Part shown: piece after piece, positions 42,696 to 51,109 of the stretch | Layout of the letters: each line of letters begins with the position of its first letter | How positions within the stretch are numbered: the first letter of the stretch is position 1 | Assembly: GCF_000400715.1 (NCBI RefSeq) | Contig: NZ_KE007344.1 | Coordinates: forward strand, 1 to 64,000 | Reading direction: 5' to 3' | DNA from: Acinetobacter genomosp. 15BJ | GTDB taxonomy: Bacteria > Pseudomonadota > Gammaproteobacteria > Pseudomonadales > Moraxellaceae | DNA length: 64,000 nt | The notes under the pieces: model-generated | What the model saw: only the letters and a program-made list of their open reading frames with translations | Told to the model about the DNA's origin: nothing | The model's database searches: none | Made by a program: the position numbers and the translations under genes

Positions 42696-43049
42696 ATGTT
42701 GAGCCCTACTCTTTTAGCGTTATGCTTGTTGATTATTTCCAACTGTTTTATGACCTTGGCGTGGTATGGGCATCTGAAAATTCTGCATGATGCACCCATT
42801 TGGCAGGCGATCTTATTTAGCTGGTGTATTGCGCTACTGGAATACAGTTTTATGATTCCTGCCACCAAATTGCTCAACCAGCATGGTTGGAGTTTGGGTG
42901 AAATGAAGATTACTCAGGAAGTCGTGACGTTAATGGTGTTTGTGCCCTTTATGATCTTTGTGTTTAAACAACCCTTCAAACTCGATTACATCTGGGCGAT
43001 GCTGTGTTTAATGGGTTGTGTCTACTTTGTTTTTAGAAATCAAAGCTAA
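42696..43049 (+). CDS. DUF486 / DMT-like small membrane protein
   Basis: A 117-residue protein with four membrane helices, half the size of normal drug/metabolite transporters. The family's hallmark ALLEYSFMIPATKLLNQHG and LKITQEV-like (MKITQEVVTL) stretches are present, as is the final FVFRNQS tail. Function unknown. Confidence 0.88.
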   Translation: MLSPTLLALCLLIISNCFMTLAWYGHLKILHDAPIWQAILFSWCIALLEYSFMIPATKLLNQHGWSLGEMKITQEVVTLMVFVPFMIFVFKQPFKLDYIWAMLCLMGCVYFVFRNQS

Positions 43050-43081
43050 TTTTTCGAGGCGTCAGTTAACGCGTTCTTTTG

Positions 43082-43110
43082 TTGGGGATGCCTGAAAAAA
43101 CCGCTATAAT
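43082..43110 (+). promoter_or_regulatory. purE promoter
   Basis: TTGGGG, 17-bp spacer and a perfect TATAAT, giving a leader of about 70 nt. Confidence 0.6.
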
Positions 43111-43185
43111 ATGTGCCAATTTATTCCCTTGTGCTTGGCGTAAGTCGAGATACTTGTCTATTTTTATCATGTTTTGGAAAAGCCA

Positions 43186-43698
43186 ATGAATGCGGTCGCA
43201 ACAGATAGCCAACCTTTAGTCGGAATTATCATGGGTTCTCAATCAGATTGGGCAACACTTGAACATACCGCTAACATGCTCAAACAGTTGGGTGTTCCTT
43301 TTGAAGCTGAAGTGGTTTCTGCGCATCGTACGCCAGATCGTTTATTTGAATATGCTGAAACAGCTCGTGAACGTGGTATTCAGGTAATTATTGCAGGTGC
43401 CGGTGGTGCTGCACATTTACCAGGTATGTGTGCTGCTAAAACTGATTTACCTGTATTAGGTGTACCTGTTAAATCATCGATTTTGAATGGTGTTGATTCG
43501 CTGCTTTCGATTGTACAAATGCCAGCAGGTATCGCCGTAGGTACATTGGCAATTGGTCAGGCTGGTGCGACGAATGCTGCAATTCTGGCGGCACAGATTT
43601 TAGGTTTAACTCGTCCAGACATCGCTAAAAATGTGGCTGACTTCCGTACTGCACAAACCGAAAAAGTATCGAGTAATAACATTCCTGGTCATGAATGA
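43186..43698 (+). CDS. purE: N5-CAIR mutase
   Basis: Purine biosynthesis enzyme converting N5-CAIR to CAIR. The 170-residue protein has [22 protein letters not shown] and [11 protein letters not shown], the substrate-binding blocks of class I PurE. Start at the ATG 43186, eight bases after GGAA. purK follows after a hairpin-rich 172-bp spacer. Confidence 0.97.
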   Translation: MNAVATDSQPLVGIIMGSQSDWATLEHTANMLKQLGVPFEAEVVSAHRTPDRLFEYAETARERGIQVIIAGAGGAAHLPGMCAAKTDLPVLGVPVKSSILNGVDSLLSIVQMPAGIAVGTLAIGQAGATNAAILAAQILGLTRPDIAKNVADFRTAQTEKVSSNNIPGHE

Positions 43699-43870
43699 GG
43701 ATAAGCAAAGCGACGCTTTGCCCGAATGCAAGACGAGGACTTTGTCCGAGTAAGAGGATAAGCAAACTTAAAGCATTGCTTTAAGGCTTAGCCCTGAGGA
43801 GCGTAAGCTCCGCAAGAAGACGAGTAAGAATGTTGCTTTAAGGATTTGCCCGAGCAAAAGAGTTACAGAT
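43699..43870 (+). repeat. Hairpin-rich purE-purK spacer
   Basis: Contains four small stems: CAAAGC/GCTTTG (43706-43720), GGAC/GTCC (43737-43747), TTAAAGC/GCTTTAA (43768-43784) and GGAGC/GCTCC (43798-43811). GAGGATAAGCAAA occurs twice (43697-43709, 43754-43766). No T runs follow, so these are not classic terminators; mRNA stability or a repeat insertion are possible. Confidence 0.6.
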
Positions 43871-44992
43871 ATGAATAAAACGATTGGCATTTTTGGTGGT
43901 GGGCAGCTAGGCCGTATGATGGCGCAAGCAGCATTACCACTTAATATTCAATGCACCTTCTTTGAAGCAGAAACAGATTGCCCTGCTGCGATTTTGGGTC
44001 CAGTCTTTTCGAGCCAAGTGGCACAGGGATTACAGGATTTTATTGCAAGCGCAGATGTATTTAGTCTTGAATTCGAAAATACGCCTGTTGCAGATGTGGA
44101 TGTTTTAACACAAAGCAAAACCTTGCACCCTCCTCGCCTTGCTTTGGCGACTGCACAAAATCGTTTGGCTGAAAAACGTTTGTTTGATGAGTTGAATATT
44201 CCTGTTGCGCCGTACCGCGCTGTGGACAGCTTAGAGAGCTTAAAACAAGCGGTATCGGATCTTGGATTACCAATCGTATTGAAAACCGTAACGGGTGGTT
44301 ATGATGGTAAAGGTCAATTCGTTTTACGCACTGAAGATCAAATTGAGACAGCTTGGGCTGAATTAGGTCCTGCAAAAAGTCTGGTGGCAGAAAGTTTTGT
44401 CAAATTCAGTCGCGAAGTATCAATCATTGCGGTACGTGGACAAAATGGTGATGTGAAAACTTGGGCTTTGGCTGAGAATCACCATCATAATGGCATCTTG
44501 TCACACTCAATCGTACCTGCACCAAATAGCGCTGATTTACAGCCTGTTGCGCAAGACTATATTACCCGATTGCTGAAGCACTTAGATTATGTGGGTGTTC
44601 TCACACTTGAACTATTTGTGACGGAACAAGGTTTATGCGCCAATGAAATGGCGTGTCGTGTGCATAATTCAGGTCACTGGTCGATTGAAGGTGCGATTTG
44701 CTCGCAATTTGAAAACCATATCCGTGCGGTTGCAGGCTTACCATTGGGTGCAACTGAAGTCATTCGCCCAAGTGTGATGATCAATATTATTGGTCAGCAT
44801 CCTAAGTCAGAAGATGTTTTGGCGCTGAATGGCGCGCATTTACACCTCTATAATAAGTCTGAGCGTACTGGCCGTAAGTTGGGACATATTACTTTAATGC
44901 CAAATCATTCAGATGATTTAACCGGTTTATGCCGCCAATTGGCGAAAATATTACCTGTTCCATTGGCATTAACTGATGAAATGAGCATCTAA
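43871..44992 (+). CDS. purK: N5-carboxyaminoimidazole ribonucleotide synthase
   Basis: ATP-grasp enzyme that carboxylates AIR using bicarbonate, feeding PurE. The 373-residue protein opens MNKTIGIFGGGQLGRMMAQAA and has ATP-grasp motifs LKTVTGGYDGKGQFV and NEMACRVHNSGHWSIEG. Its stop codon overlaps a DnaA box (44995-45003) by two bases of separation, and a strong terminator follows. Confidence 0.97.
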   Translation: MNKTIGIFGGGQLGRMMAQAALPLNIQCTFFEAETDCPAAILGPVFSSQVAQGLQDFIASADVFSLEFENTPVADVDVLTQSKTLHPPRLALATAQNRLAEKRLFDELNIPVAPYRAVDSLESLKQAVSDLGLPIVLKTVTGGYDGKGQFVLRTEDQIETAWAELGPAKSLVAESFVKFSREVSIIAVRGQNGDVKTWALAENHHHNGILSHSIVPAPNSADLQPVAQDYITRLLKHLDYVGVLTLELFVTEQGLCANEMACRVHNSGHWSIEGAICSQFENHIRAVAGLPLGATEVIRPSVMINIIGQHPKSEDVLALNGAHLHLYNKSERTGRKLGHITLMPNHSDDLTGLCRQLAKILPVPLALTDEMSI

Positions 44993-45519
44993 ACTTATCC
45001 ACAGCACCTAAAAAAGCGATCTTTGGATCGCTTTTTTTATTTCATATGCTTTTAAATTTAAAAATATAGAAATGATTTGTTGTGGATAACTTGTTTTTGA
45101 TATTTTGAATTTAAAATGATGGCTGTTGTTTGAATTTAAATGACAGTGGATAAGTATTTATGGATTTTAAATTTAAAATGAGAGTATTGTTTTAAATTTA
45201 AAGTTGAGTGGTGATTGGCTTTTAAATTTAAATTATTGGGTTGTGGATATCTATTTACGCTATAATTATTTTATAAAAAATATGGATTTGTTGTCTTTGT
45301 AGGGCTTTGTTTGAAGCAATCGCTCATTTATATATGGAAAAATGAATTTAAAAGTGGATAATTTTTTAAATTTAAAAGCGTCGTATTATCCAGTGGTGGT
45401 GCTTTTGAATTTAAATAGGTCTTGTTGATAACTTTTAAATTTAAAATAAAGGCTGAATTATGAATTTAAAAGCAGTGTTTTAAATTTAAAACTGAGAAAT
45501 GAATTCAAAGGGCAGAGTA
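44993..45519. other. DnaA-box and AATTTAAA-repeat cluster, oriC-like
   Basis: No gene is visible. Perfect DnaA boxes: TTATCCACA 44995-45003, TGTGGATAA 45081-45089; one-mismatch boxes at 45145-45153, 45242-45250 and 45353-45361; a weaker one at 45386-45394. The core AATTTAAA starts at 45055, 45108, 45133, 45170, 45195, 45225, 45345, 45369, 45408, 45438, 45463 and 45483, five of these in the 14-bp palindrome TTTTAAATTTAAAA or close to it. The same core and the 16-mer AAATTTAAATTCAAAA appear in oriC (23226-23241) and beyond the insertion sequence (46650-46665). A DnaA-titration or helper site is the inferred function. Confidence 0.6.
45011..45038 (+). terminator. purK terminator
   Basis: GCGATC-TTTG-GATCGC stem with A run before and seven T residues after. 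Confidence 0.9.
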
Positions 45520-46588
45520 AAACTTGAAGTGCGACATAAACCACCTAATTAATTTAAAGGGTTTATGGAGTATATAAAATTGTCATACCATCATCTTAAC
45601 TTTGAAGATCGTACTGCATTAATGCTTGAGTCAAGAAAAGAAGGCTTTTCAGCCAGAAAATTTGCTGAACTCATTAAAAGACATCCTAGTACGATCTATC
45701 GTGAGCTTAAAAGAAATAGCATCAATGACGTTTATCAAGCTCGATATGCTTCTGATAACACCTTCGCTAGACGTAGACGTGGTCACAGAAAACTCAAAAT
45801 CGATTCAATCCTCTGGAAATTTATTGTTGAAGCGATCCGTTGTTTATGGTCTCCTCAGCAAATAGCAAAGCGTTTAAAGACATTTCCTGATTTGGATCAA
45901 ACAATGAATGTAAGCCATACAACGATTTATTCAACGATACGAGCATTACCAAAGGGTGAGTTGAAAAAAGACTTATTATCCTGTCTGCGTCATGAAAATA
46001 AAAAGCGAAAAGCTAACGGTGAACCTAAAAAAGATTCTATATTACAGGATATTAAAACTATTCATGAGCGCCCAGCCGAAGTTCAAGAAAGAAAAATACC
46101 GGGTCATTGGGAAGCTGATTTAATTAAAGGTAAAGACAATAAAAGTTCGATAGCAACACTTATTGAACGAAATACACGGCTCTGTATCTTGGCAACATTA
46201 CCTGATGCAAAGGCAGAATCAGTGCGCAAGGCTTTAACTGAAGCTCTGAAATATTTACCTGCAGAACTGCGTAAAACGTTGACCTATGACCGTGGACGCG
46301 AGATGGCAGAACATAAAATACTTGAAGAAGATTTAGGCATAGATGTATATTTCTGTGACCCACATTCACCCTGGCAAAAAGGCACATGCGAAAATATGAA
46401 TGGTTTAATTAGGCAATATTTACCTAAAGGGATTGATTTAAATCAGGCAGATCAGCATTATTTAAATCAAGTTGCCATGTCACTGAATACTCGTCCTAGA
46501 AAAGCGTTAGATTGGCTTACACCATTAGAGAAATTTGCTCAGCTTGTTGATTATCATAAGACTTTTCAAACTGTCGCACCTCATGTTT
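45520..46588 (+). mobile_element. IS30-family insertion sequence (IS18-like length)
   Basis: A 1069-bp element with imperfect terminal inverted repeats: AAACTTGAAGTGCGACA on the left (45520-45536) and, on the other strand, AAACATGAGGTGCGACA on the right (46572-46588), 15 of 17 matching. It holds one transposase gene filling most of its length. Flanking bases (GTA left, GAA right) show no clear target duplication. It lies at the right edge of the AATTTAAA cluster and upstream of the transglycosylase gene. Confidence 0.8.
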
Positions 46589-46590
46589 GA
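45565..46590 (+). CDS. IS30-family transposase
   Basis: DDE transposase of 341 residues. An N-terminal helix-turn-helix (FSARKFAELIKRHPSTIYRELKRN, about residues 28-51) is followed by the catalytic core with GHWEADLIKGK, TYDRGREMAEH and FCDPHSPWQKGTCENMNGLIRQYLP, carrying the D, D and E residues. The frame is intact, so the element may be active. The stop codon straddles the right end of the inverted repeat, two of its bases being host sequence. Confidence 0.93.
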   Translation: MEYIKLSYHHLNFEDRTALMLESRKEGFSARKFAELIKRHPSTIYRELKRNSINDVYQARYASDNTFARRRRGHRKLKIDSILWKFIVEAIRCLWSPQQIAKRLKTFPDLDQTMNVSHTTIYSTIRALPKGELKKDLLSCLRHENKKRKANGEPKKDSILQDIKTIHERPAEVQERKIPGHWEADLIKGKDNKSSIATLIERNTRLCILATLPDAKAESVRKALTEALKYLPAELRKTLTYDRGREMAEHKILEEDLGIDVYFCDPHSPWQKGTCENMNGLIRQYLPKGIDLNQADQHYLNQVAMSLNTRPRKALDWLTPLEKFAQLVDYHKTFQTVAPHV

Positions 46591-46679
46591 ATTCGCCAAG
46601 TTACGTTTCCAAACTATACATCTTCATATAGCGTGTTAAGGTGGAGAGGAAATTTAAATTCAAAAGTTTTGGTTCAGTC

Positions 46680-47978
46680 ATGAAACGTCATTTTTCTTTT
46701 TTTCTAGGCACTGCCTTATTTACTTTGTTTAATCAGGCGCATGCCGAGCTTGTGATTAACGGTGCAACAGTTTCGACACCGACCACAACAGCAGCTGTTG
46801 CCAGCAGTAATTATACGCCAAATTCCAATTTTCAGGGCTGTATTGCCAATCTACGTTCACAGGCAATTGCATCAGGTGTATCAGGTGCAACCTATGATCG
46901 CTATACGCAAAATTTAACGCCTGATTATTCCGTGATTGATAAATTAAATTATCAGCCTGAATTTTCGACACCGATCTGGGATTATTTATCTGGCCTTGTG
47001 GATAATGAACGTGTACAAGCAGGACAGCAAAAACTTACTCAACATCGTGCCGTCTTGAACCGAGTTGAGCAGGCCTATGGTGTACCTGCTGAAACAGTCG
47101 TAGCCGTATGGGGCGTCGAAAGTAATTATGGCGATATTTCGGGTAAGTATCCTTTATTACAGGCCTTGGGTACTTTGAGCTGTGAAGGTCGTCGTCAAAG
47201 TTATTTCCGTGGTGAGTTTTTTGCCACTATGCGTATTTTACAACGCGGTGATTTAACCCAAGATCAACTTTATGGTTCATGGGCTGGTGCGTTTGGTCAT
47301 ACTCAGTTTATGCCATCAACGTATGAGCGCTTAGCCGTAGATTTTGATGGTGATGGCCGCCGTGATTTGGTTTCAAGTACCACGGATGCTTTAGCTTCAA
47401 CCGCTAATTTCCTAAAACGAGCAGGGTGGCAAACCGGTATGCCGTGGGGTTTTGAGGTTAAAATCCCGCAAGGCATGTCAATTTCTGGTGAAAGTCGTCG
47501 CAATAAAAAACCGTTGAATAGCTGGATTGCGCAGGGGGTCACCCGTGCTGACGACACTGCGTTGATTCAAGGCAATTTATCGGGTAGTACGCCAGCGGGA
47601 CTGATTTCACCAGCGGGTGCCAATGGGCCAGTTTTTCTGGTGTTTAAAAACTTTGATGCGATTTATAGTTATAACGCGGCTGAAAGCTATGGTTTAGCTA
47701 TTGCGCATCTATCTGATCGTTTACGTGGTGGCACGCCATTTTTAACCGCTTGGCCAACCGATGATGCGGGGACATCCCGTGCAGAACGTCGTGAAATTCA
47801 ACAGTTTTTAGTGCAGCGTGGCTATGATATTGGTGCTGTTGATGGTTTGATTGGCGATAAAAGTCGTCAGGCCATTCGTCAAGAGCAAAGCCGTCTTGGC
47901 TTAAACCAGACTGGACGCGCAGGGCAGCAGATTTTACGTGCGTTCCGTCAGGAGCAGGCCAAGCAAATGATGAAATAA
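46680..47978 (+). CDS. Lytic murein transglycosylase, MltB-like
   Basis: Cleaves the glycan strands of peptidoglycan. The 432-residue protein starts MKRHFSFFLGTALFTLF with a signal peptide ending near AHA-EL; no lipobox. The SLT catalytic domain has the glutamate in WGVESNYGDISG (about residue 150) and AGAFGHTQFMPSTY, then VDFDGDGRRDLVSS. A C-terminal peptidoglycan-binding domain has FLVQRGYDIGAVDGLIGDKSRQAI. The IS30 element lies 91 bp upstream and may have displaced the native promoter. Confidence 0.9.
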   Translation: MKRHFSFFLGTALFTLFNQAHAELVINGATVSTPTTTAAVASSNYTPNSNFQGCIANLRSQAIASGVSGATYDRYTQNLTPDYSVIDKLNYQPEFSTPIWDYLSGLVDNERVQAGQQKLTQHRAVLNRVEQAYGVPAETVVAVWGVESNYGDISGKYPLLQALGTLSCEGRRQSYFRGEFFATMRILQRGDLTQDQLYGSWAGAFGHTQFMPSTYERLAVDFDGDGRRDLVSSTTDALASTANFLKRAGWQTGMPWGFEVKIPQGMSISGESRRNKKPLNSWIAQGVTRADDTALIQGNLSGSTPAGLISPAGANGPVFLVFKNFDAIYSYNAAESYGLAIAHLSDRLRGGTPFLTAWPTDDAGTSRAERREIQQFLVQRGYDIGAVDGLIGDKSRQAIRQEQSRLGLNQTGRAGQQILRAFRQEQAKQMMK

Positions 47979-47990
47979 ATTTGAAGTTGA

Positions 47991-48032
47991 TAATTAAAAA
48001 AGGTCTGCCCATGGGCAGACCTTTTTTAATTA
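47991..48032. terminator. Bidirectional terminator (42-bp palindrome)
   Basis: Perfect palindrome with a GGTCTGCCCATGGGCAGACC core flanked by A and T runs, between two convergent genes. It overlaps the last codon of the next gene. Confidence 0.92.
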
Positions 48033-48401
48033 AGGTGCAGCATCTAATTTAACTGCTTCTAAAATATCAAAAATTACCGCTGTTACATCTTGGCTTAAAT
48101 CACGATCATTAAAGATTTCATAAGCTGTGATAGTGACATCAGTATCACTTGGTAATTGTTTTTGTTCTTCTTCAATCAAGTGCTCGATGGGCAATAGCGT
48201 TTGTTTGATTTCAAGATGCAATACTTCATCATAAGCAAGATTTTCATCTTCAAGCTCTAACTCTTGCTCATTGAAATAGGGAATTAAGATGGCATGGAGA
48301 TAAGGGCTAATATCTTGAATATTCAAGAGTTCGATATCACGAGTCTGTTCAATCGTACTGATGTGGTCGTTCACTTCAATTAAGATATGATAATAACTCA
48401 T
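48030..48401 (-). CDS. Hypothetical acidic protein
   Basis: A 123-residue protein starting MSYYHILIEVNDHIS after GGAG. It is strongly acidic, with ELELEDENLAYDEVLHLEIK and EEEQKQL stretches, and has no signal peptide or membrane helix. I recognise no domain. It lies between the transglycosylase and the metalloprotease cluster. Confidence 0.75.
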   Translation of the reverse strand: MSYYHILIEVNDHISTIEQTRDIELLNIQDISPYLHAILIPYFNEQELELEDENLAYDEVLHLEIKQTLLPIEHLIEEEQKQLPSDTDVTITAYEIFNDRDLSQDVTAVIFDILEAVKLDAAP

Positions 48402-48522
48402 GCTGATCTCCATTAAGGCTAAGATGATGTTTTATCATCACAATAACATGAATAAATCAAAACAATCGACCCATTCTTGTTATTGCTTAGCAGATCATCT
48501 TATATCTACCTATGATGTTCGA

Positions 48523-49431
48523 TTAATCCGCCAAACCTAATAGCTTTAGATCAGTCTCAGTCAGTTGAAAATCTTTTGCATCCTGATCTTTAATTCGTGG
48601 ATACATCAAAGATCTTGGATCACGGGTATGCTTTAGACCCAAAGCATGACCAAATTCGTGTGCTAAGGTCAAACGTAAGTCATCAGTTGATGAAAATTCA
48701 TAAATAAAAATCTGTTTTCCATCAAATTGACCTTTGTGTAGCACTTCAGGCTTAAAAGTCTCATTAAACTCATTTACAGAAGCACTTAACTGTTGATGGA
48801 CTTGTTTCGATTTTTCAGCCTTTTCCTGACTTTGCTGGACTTTATGATTGTATTCAGTAATTTTTGCCTGCAATTTCTGAGCTTGTTGCTGCAACTGTTG
48901 TTGCTGTTTTTGCAGTGCAGTGAACAATGCTTTATTACTGCTGTCTGCCTTATATTGCGCTAAGCCTTGCTGATATTGTTGAGCCTGATTTTCGTAGGCT
49001 TTCTTTTGCAGTTCAAGTTGAGCATTGCTTTCTGCTAAATCAGCATTGCTTCTCTGCAATTTCTCATTTCTATTCAACCAATTCTGTTGTTCCTGCTCAA
49101 GTTGACTCAAACTTTCAGCACGTTTCATGCTACGAATTTGGCGTTGGTCAAAAACCAGATTAATCACAAAATCTGCGTCAGGATCATACACAAAATATTT
49201 TTGACCCGTATTCTTTTCCCAAATTGCAGCAGCTTGTTTACTTAAGTCGATCATTTGTTGTTGATCGATGTTCAAACGCGGGTCAAGTTCAGCAATACGA
49301 TAGCGTAAGGGTTGTTCTGTGTTATAGCGAATTTGCGACTGTGCCGGAGCAGTCGAGCTAATTTTAGCAAAAGTCGAGACTGGGGCTAGCAAGGTAAAAC
49401 ACGCAGCCATAAGGAGAGATAAAAGACGCAT
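48523..49431 (-). CDS. Exported matrixin-type zinc metalloprotease, paralog 1
   Basis: A 302-residue exported protein with a signal peptide ending near TFA-KI. The N-terminal part (LRYRIAELDPRLNIDQQQMIDLSKQAAAIWE to VINLVFDQRQ) resembles the start of a matrixin domain. A long Gln-rich coiled coil (about residues 110-225) interrupts it, and the zinc site HEFGHALGLKHTRDPRSLMYP with Met-turn (SLMYP) follows near residue 260. This is HExxHxxGxxH of metzincins. The target is unknown; cell-surface or envelope substrates are inferred. Confidence 0.82.
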   Translation of the reverse strand: MRLLSLLMAACFTLLAPVSTFAKISSTAPAQSQIRYNTEQPLRYRIAELDPRLNIDQQQMIDLSKQAAAIWEKNTGQKYFVYDPDADFVINLVFDQRQIRSMKRAESLSQLEQEQQNWLNRNEKLQRSNADLAESNAQLELQKKAYENQAQQYQQGLAQYKADSSNKALFTALQKQQQQLQQQAQKLQAKITEYNHKVQQSQEKAEKSKQVHQQLSASVNEFNETFKPEVLHKGQFDGKQIFIYEFSSTDDLRLTLAHEFGHALGLKHTRDPRSLMYPRIKDQDAKDFQLTETDLKLLGLAD

Positions 49432-49460
49432 AATAGGAGATAAAGCTTGAAAGAGGTCAC

Positions 49461-49488
49461 ATTTTAGTCAAAAAAAATCAGTAGTCAA
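49461..49488 (-). promoter_or_regulatory. Promoter of metalloprotease paralog 1
   Basis: TTGACT, 16-bp spacer, TAAAAT on the minus strand, 30 bp before the start codon. The remaining gap up to 49816 is AT-rich without other recognised features. Confidence 0.5.
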
Positions 49489-49816
49489 ATTGATGGAAGA
49501 TAGTTCAATTTATGAGTTTTAGCGATATTTCTGGAAAATGAATAAAAATACATTTGTAGACATATCAGTAAAAAATCGTGATAAAAAAACAGGATTTGTT
49601 TATTAAATGATCTAAAACCAATGTGAGAACAACTGTTTATTTTTTATTTTTAAGGCATTAAATCTTTAATGGATGATCAAAGTAAGCTGCAAAAATATTT
49701 TTTTACATCTTAAAAAATACATTCTATTTCACATAAAATATTTATTTATTTGTACAAAAACTATACTTAGAGTCTAGTCAATGTTAATTCTTGTAAAGAA
49801 AAACCTGCTGTTGCTA

Positions 49817-50728
49817 TCAATAAATGGCTTTTACCAAATCTTTATCAGAATCTGTGAGTGCAAATTGCTGGAAGTTTTGTTTTTGAATGACAGGGTACAT
49901 TAGCGAGCGTGGATCATTGGTATGCTCTAGACCGAGTGCATGACCAAATTCATGTGCTAAGGTCAAACGCAGATCATTGGTAGAAGAAAATTCATAGATC
50001 AAAATCTGTTTACCGTTGAAGTGTCCTTTATGGAATAAATGTGGTTGAAAGACCTGATTAAATTGGCTTGCCGATGCAACCAGTTGTTGATTGGTTTGAT
50101 TTAGATTTTGAATGCGTTGATTGAGCTGTTGTGTACGCTGATTATGTTCTTGAACTTCGCGTTGCAATACTAAAGACTGTTGTTCTAGAGCCTTTTGCCT
50201 TTGTGAAAATTGTTGAGCTAAATCTTTAGAATTAGAACGGGTTTGGTTGAAACGCAAAACCTCTGTATTGTATTGCTGAAATTGGAGATTGAGTTGTGCC
50301 TGTTTGCTGGCGATTAAAGCAGTTGTTCTTTGAATTTCCTCTTTGACTTGTTGTAATTGTAGATTTTGATTTTCCCACTGCTGTTGCTGTTGCTTAAGTT
50401 GATCTAAGCCTTGTAAACGATCCGTGCTGCGTTGTTGACGTTCATCAAAGATTAAATTAATGCTGAATTCAGCTTGTGGATCATAAATAAAGTTTTGTTG
50501 TCCTGTTTCTTGTTCCCAAAGCTTGGCTGCTTGCTGGGTGAGTTCGAGGACTTGTTGTTGACTTAAATTAAAGCGTGAATCAATGTCGGCAATACGATAA
50601 TGCACTATTTTTTTTGTGGCTTGGTGTTGATGTCCATCTATATGATTGATATTTGCTTGAGCGCTGCTTAACTGAGGTAGGCTCGCACTCAAACAAGCAA
50701 TAAAGAATGCTAGATAATGAACTCGCAT
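49817..50728 (-). CDS. Exported matrixin-type zinc metalloprotease, paralog 2
   Basis: A 303-residue relative of paralog 1 with the same design: signal peptide ending near SSA-QA, HYRIADIDSRFNLSQQQVLELTQQAAKLWEQ, SINLIFDERQ, a Gln-rich coiled coil, then HEFGHALGLEHTNDPRSLMYP. The coil is as long as in paralog 1 but its sequence is much less conserved than the two flanking halves, which suggests a spacer or docking arm. The gap of 385 bp to paralog 1 implies a separate promoter. Confidence 0.82.
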   Translation of the reverse strand: MRVHYLAFFIACLSASLPQLSSAQANINHIDGHQHQATKKIVHYRIADIDSRFNLSQQQVLELTQQAAKLWEQETGQQNFIYDPQAEFSINLIFDERQQRSTDRLQGLDQLKQQQQQWENQNLQLQQVKEEIQRTTALIASKQAQLNLQFQQYNTEVLRFNQTRSNSKDLAQQFSQRQKALEQQSLVLQREVQEHNQRTQQLNQRIQNLNQTNQQLVASASQFNQVFQPHLFHKGHFNGKQILIYEFSSTNDLRLTLAHEFGHALGLEHTNDPRSLMYPVIQKQNFQQFALTDSDKDLVKAIY

Positions 50729-51109
50729 GGTGAAATCCCCCCAAATAAAACTTATTTTTCATCATTATTTTGTGGGCGTCAAAATGCTATGTATTTAATA
50801 AATAAAACTAAAAAATGTGATTTTGTTCTAATAAATAAAAAATTGGATCGAGTGATATGCACAATAAAAAAATGAATAACATGTTTGTTTTTTGATCGTA
50901 AGTTAAAAAATATCAACGGATTAAATTGATAATGGCAAAAAATCCTTGAGTAGAGAGCAAAAAAATGGCCAATTGTTAACTTTTGTAAAATTTATGCAAA
51001 GTTGAAAAGTTTTTTACTTTTTAGTTAAAAATTGCTGGATTGTGACATTTATAGTCCATCCAATTTGAGCCATTTTTTAGAGCGTTGAGGCCATAACAAT
51101 TTATTGGGA
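50729..51109. other. AT-rich gap between metalloprotease paralogs 2 and 3
   Basis: No gene, RNA or clear terminator seen in this 381-bp stretch; it must hold the paralog 2 promoter, but I cannot place one with confidence. Confidence 0.5.

Noticed and set aside
44993..45519. CRISPR array in the AATTTAAA repeat region
   Set aside because: The repeated unit is only 8-14 bp, palindromic and unevenly spaced, and no cas gene is nearby.
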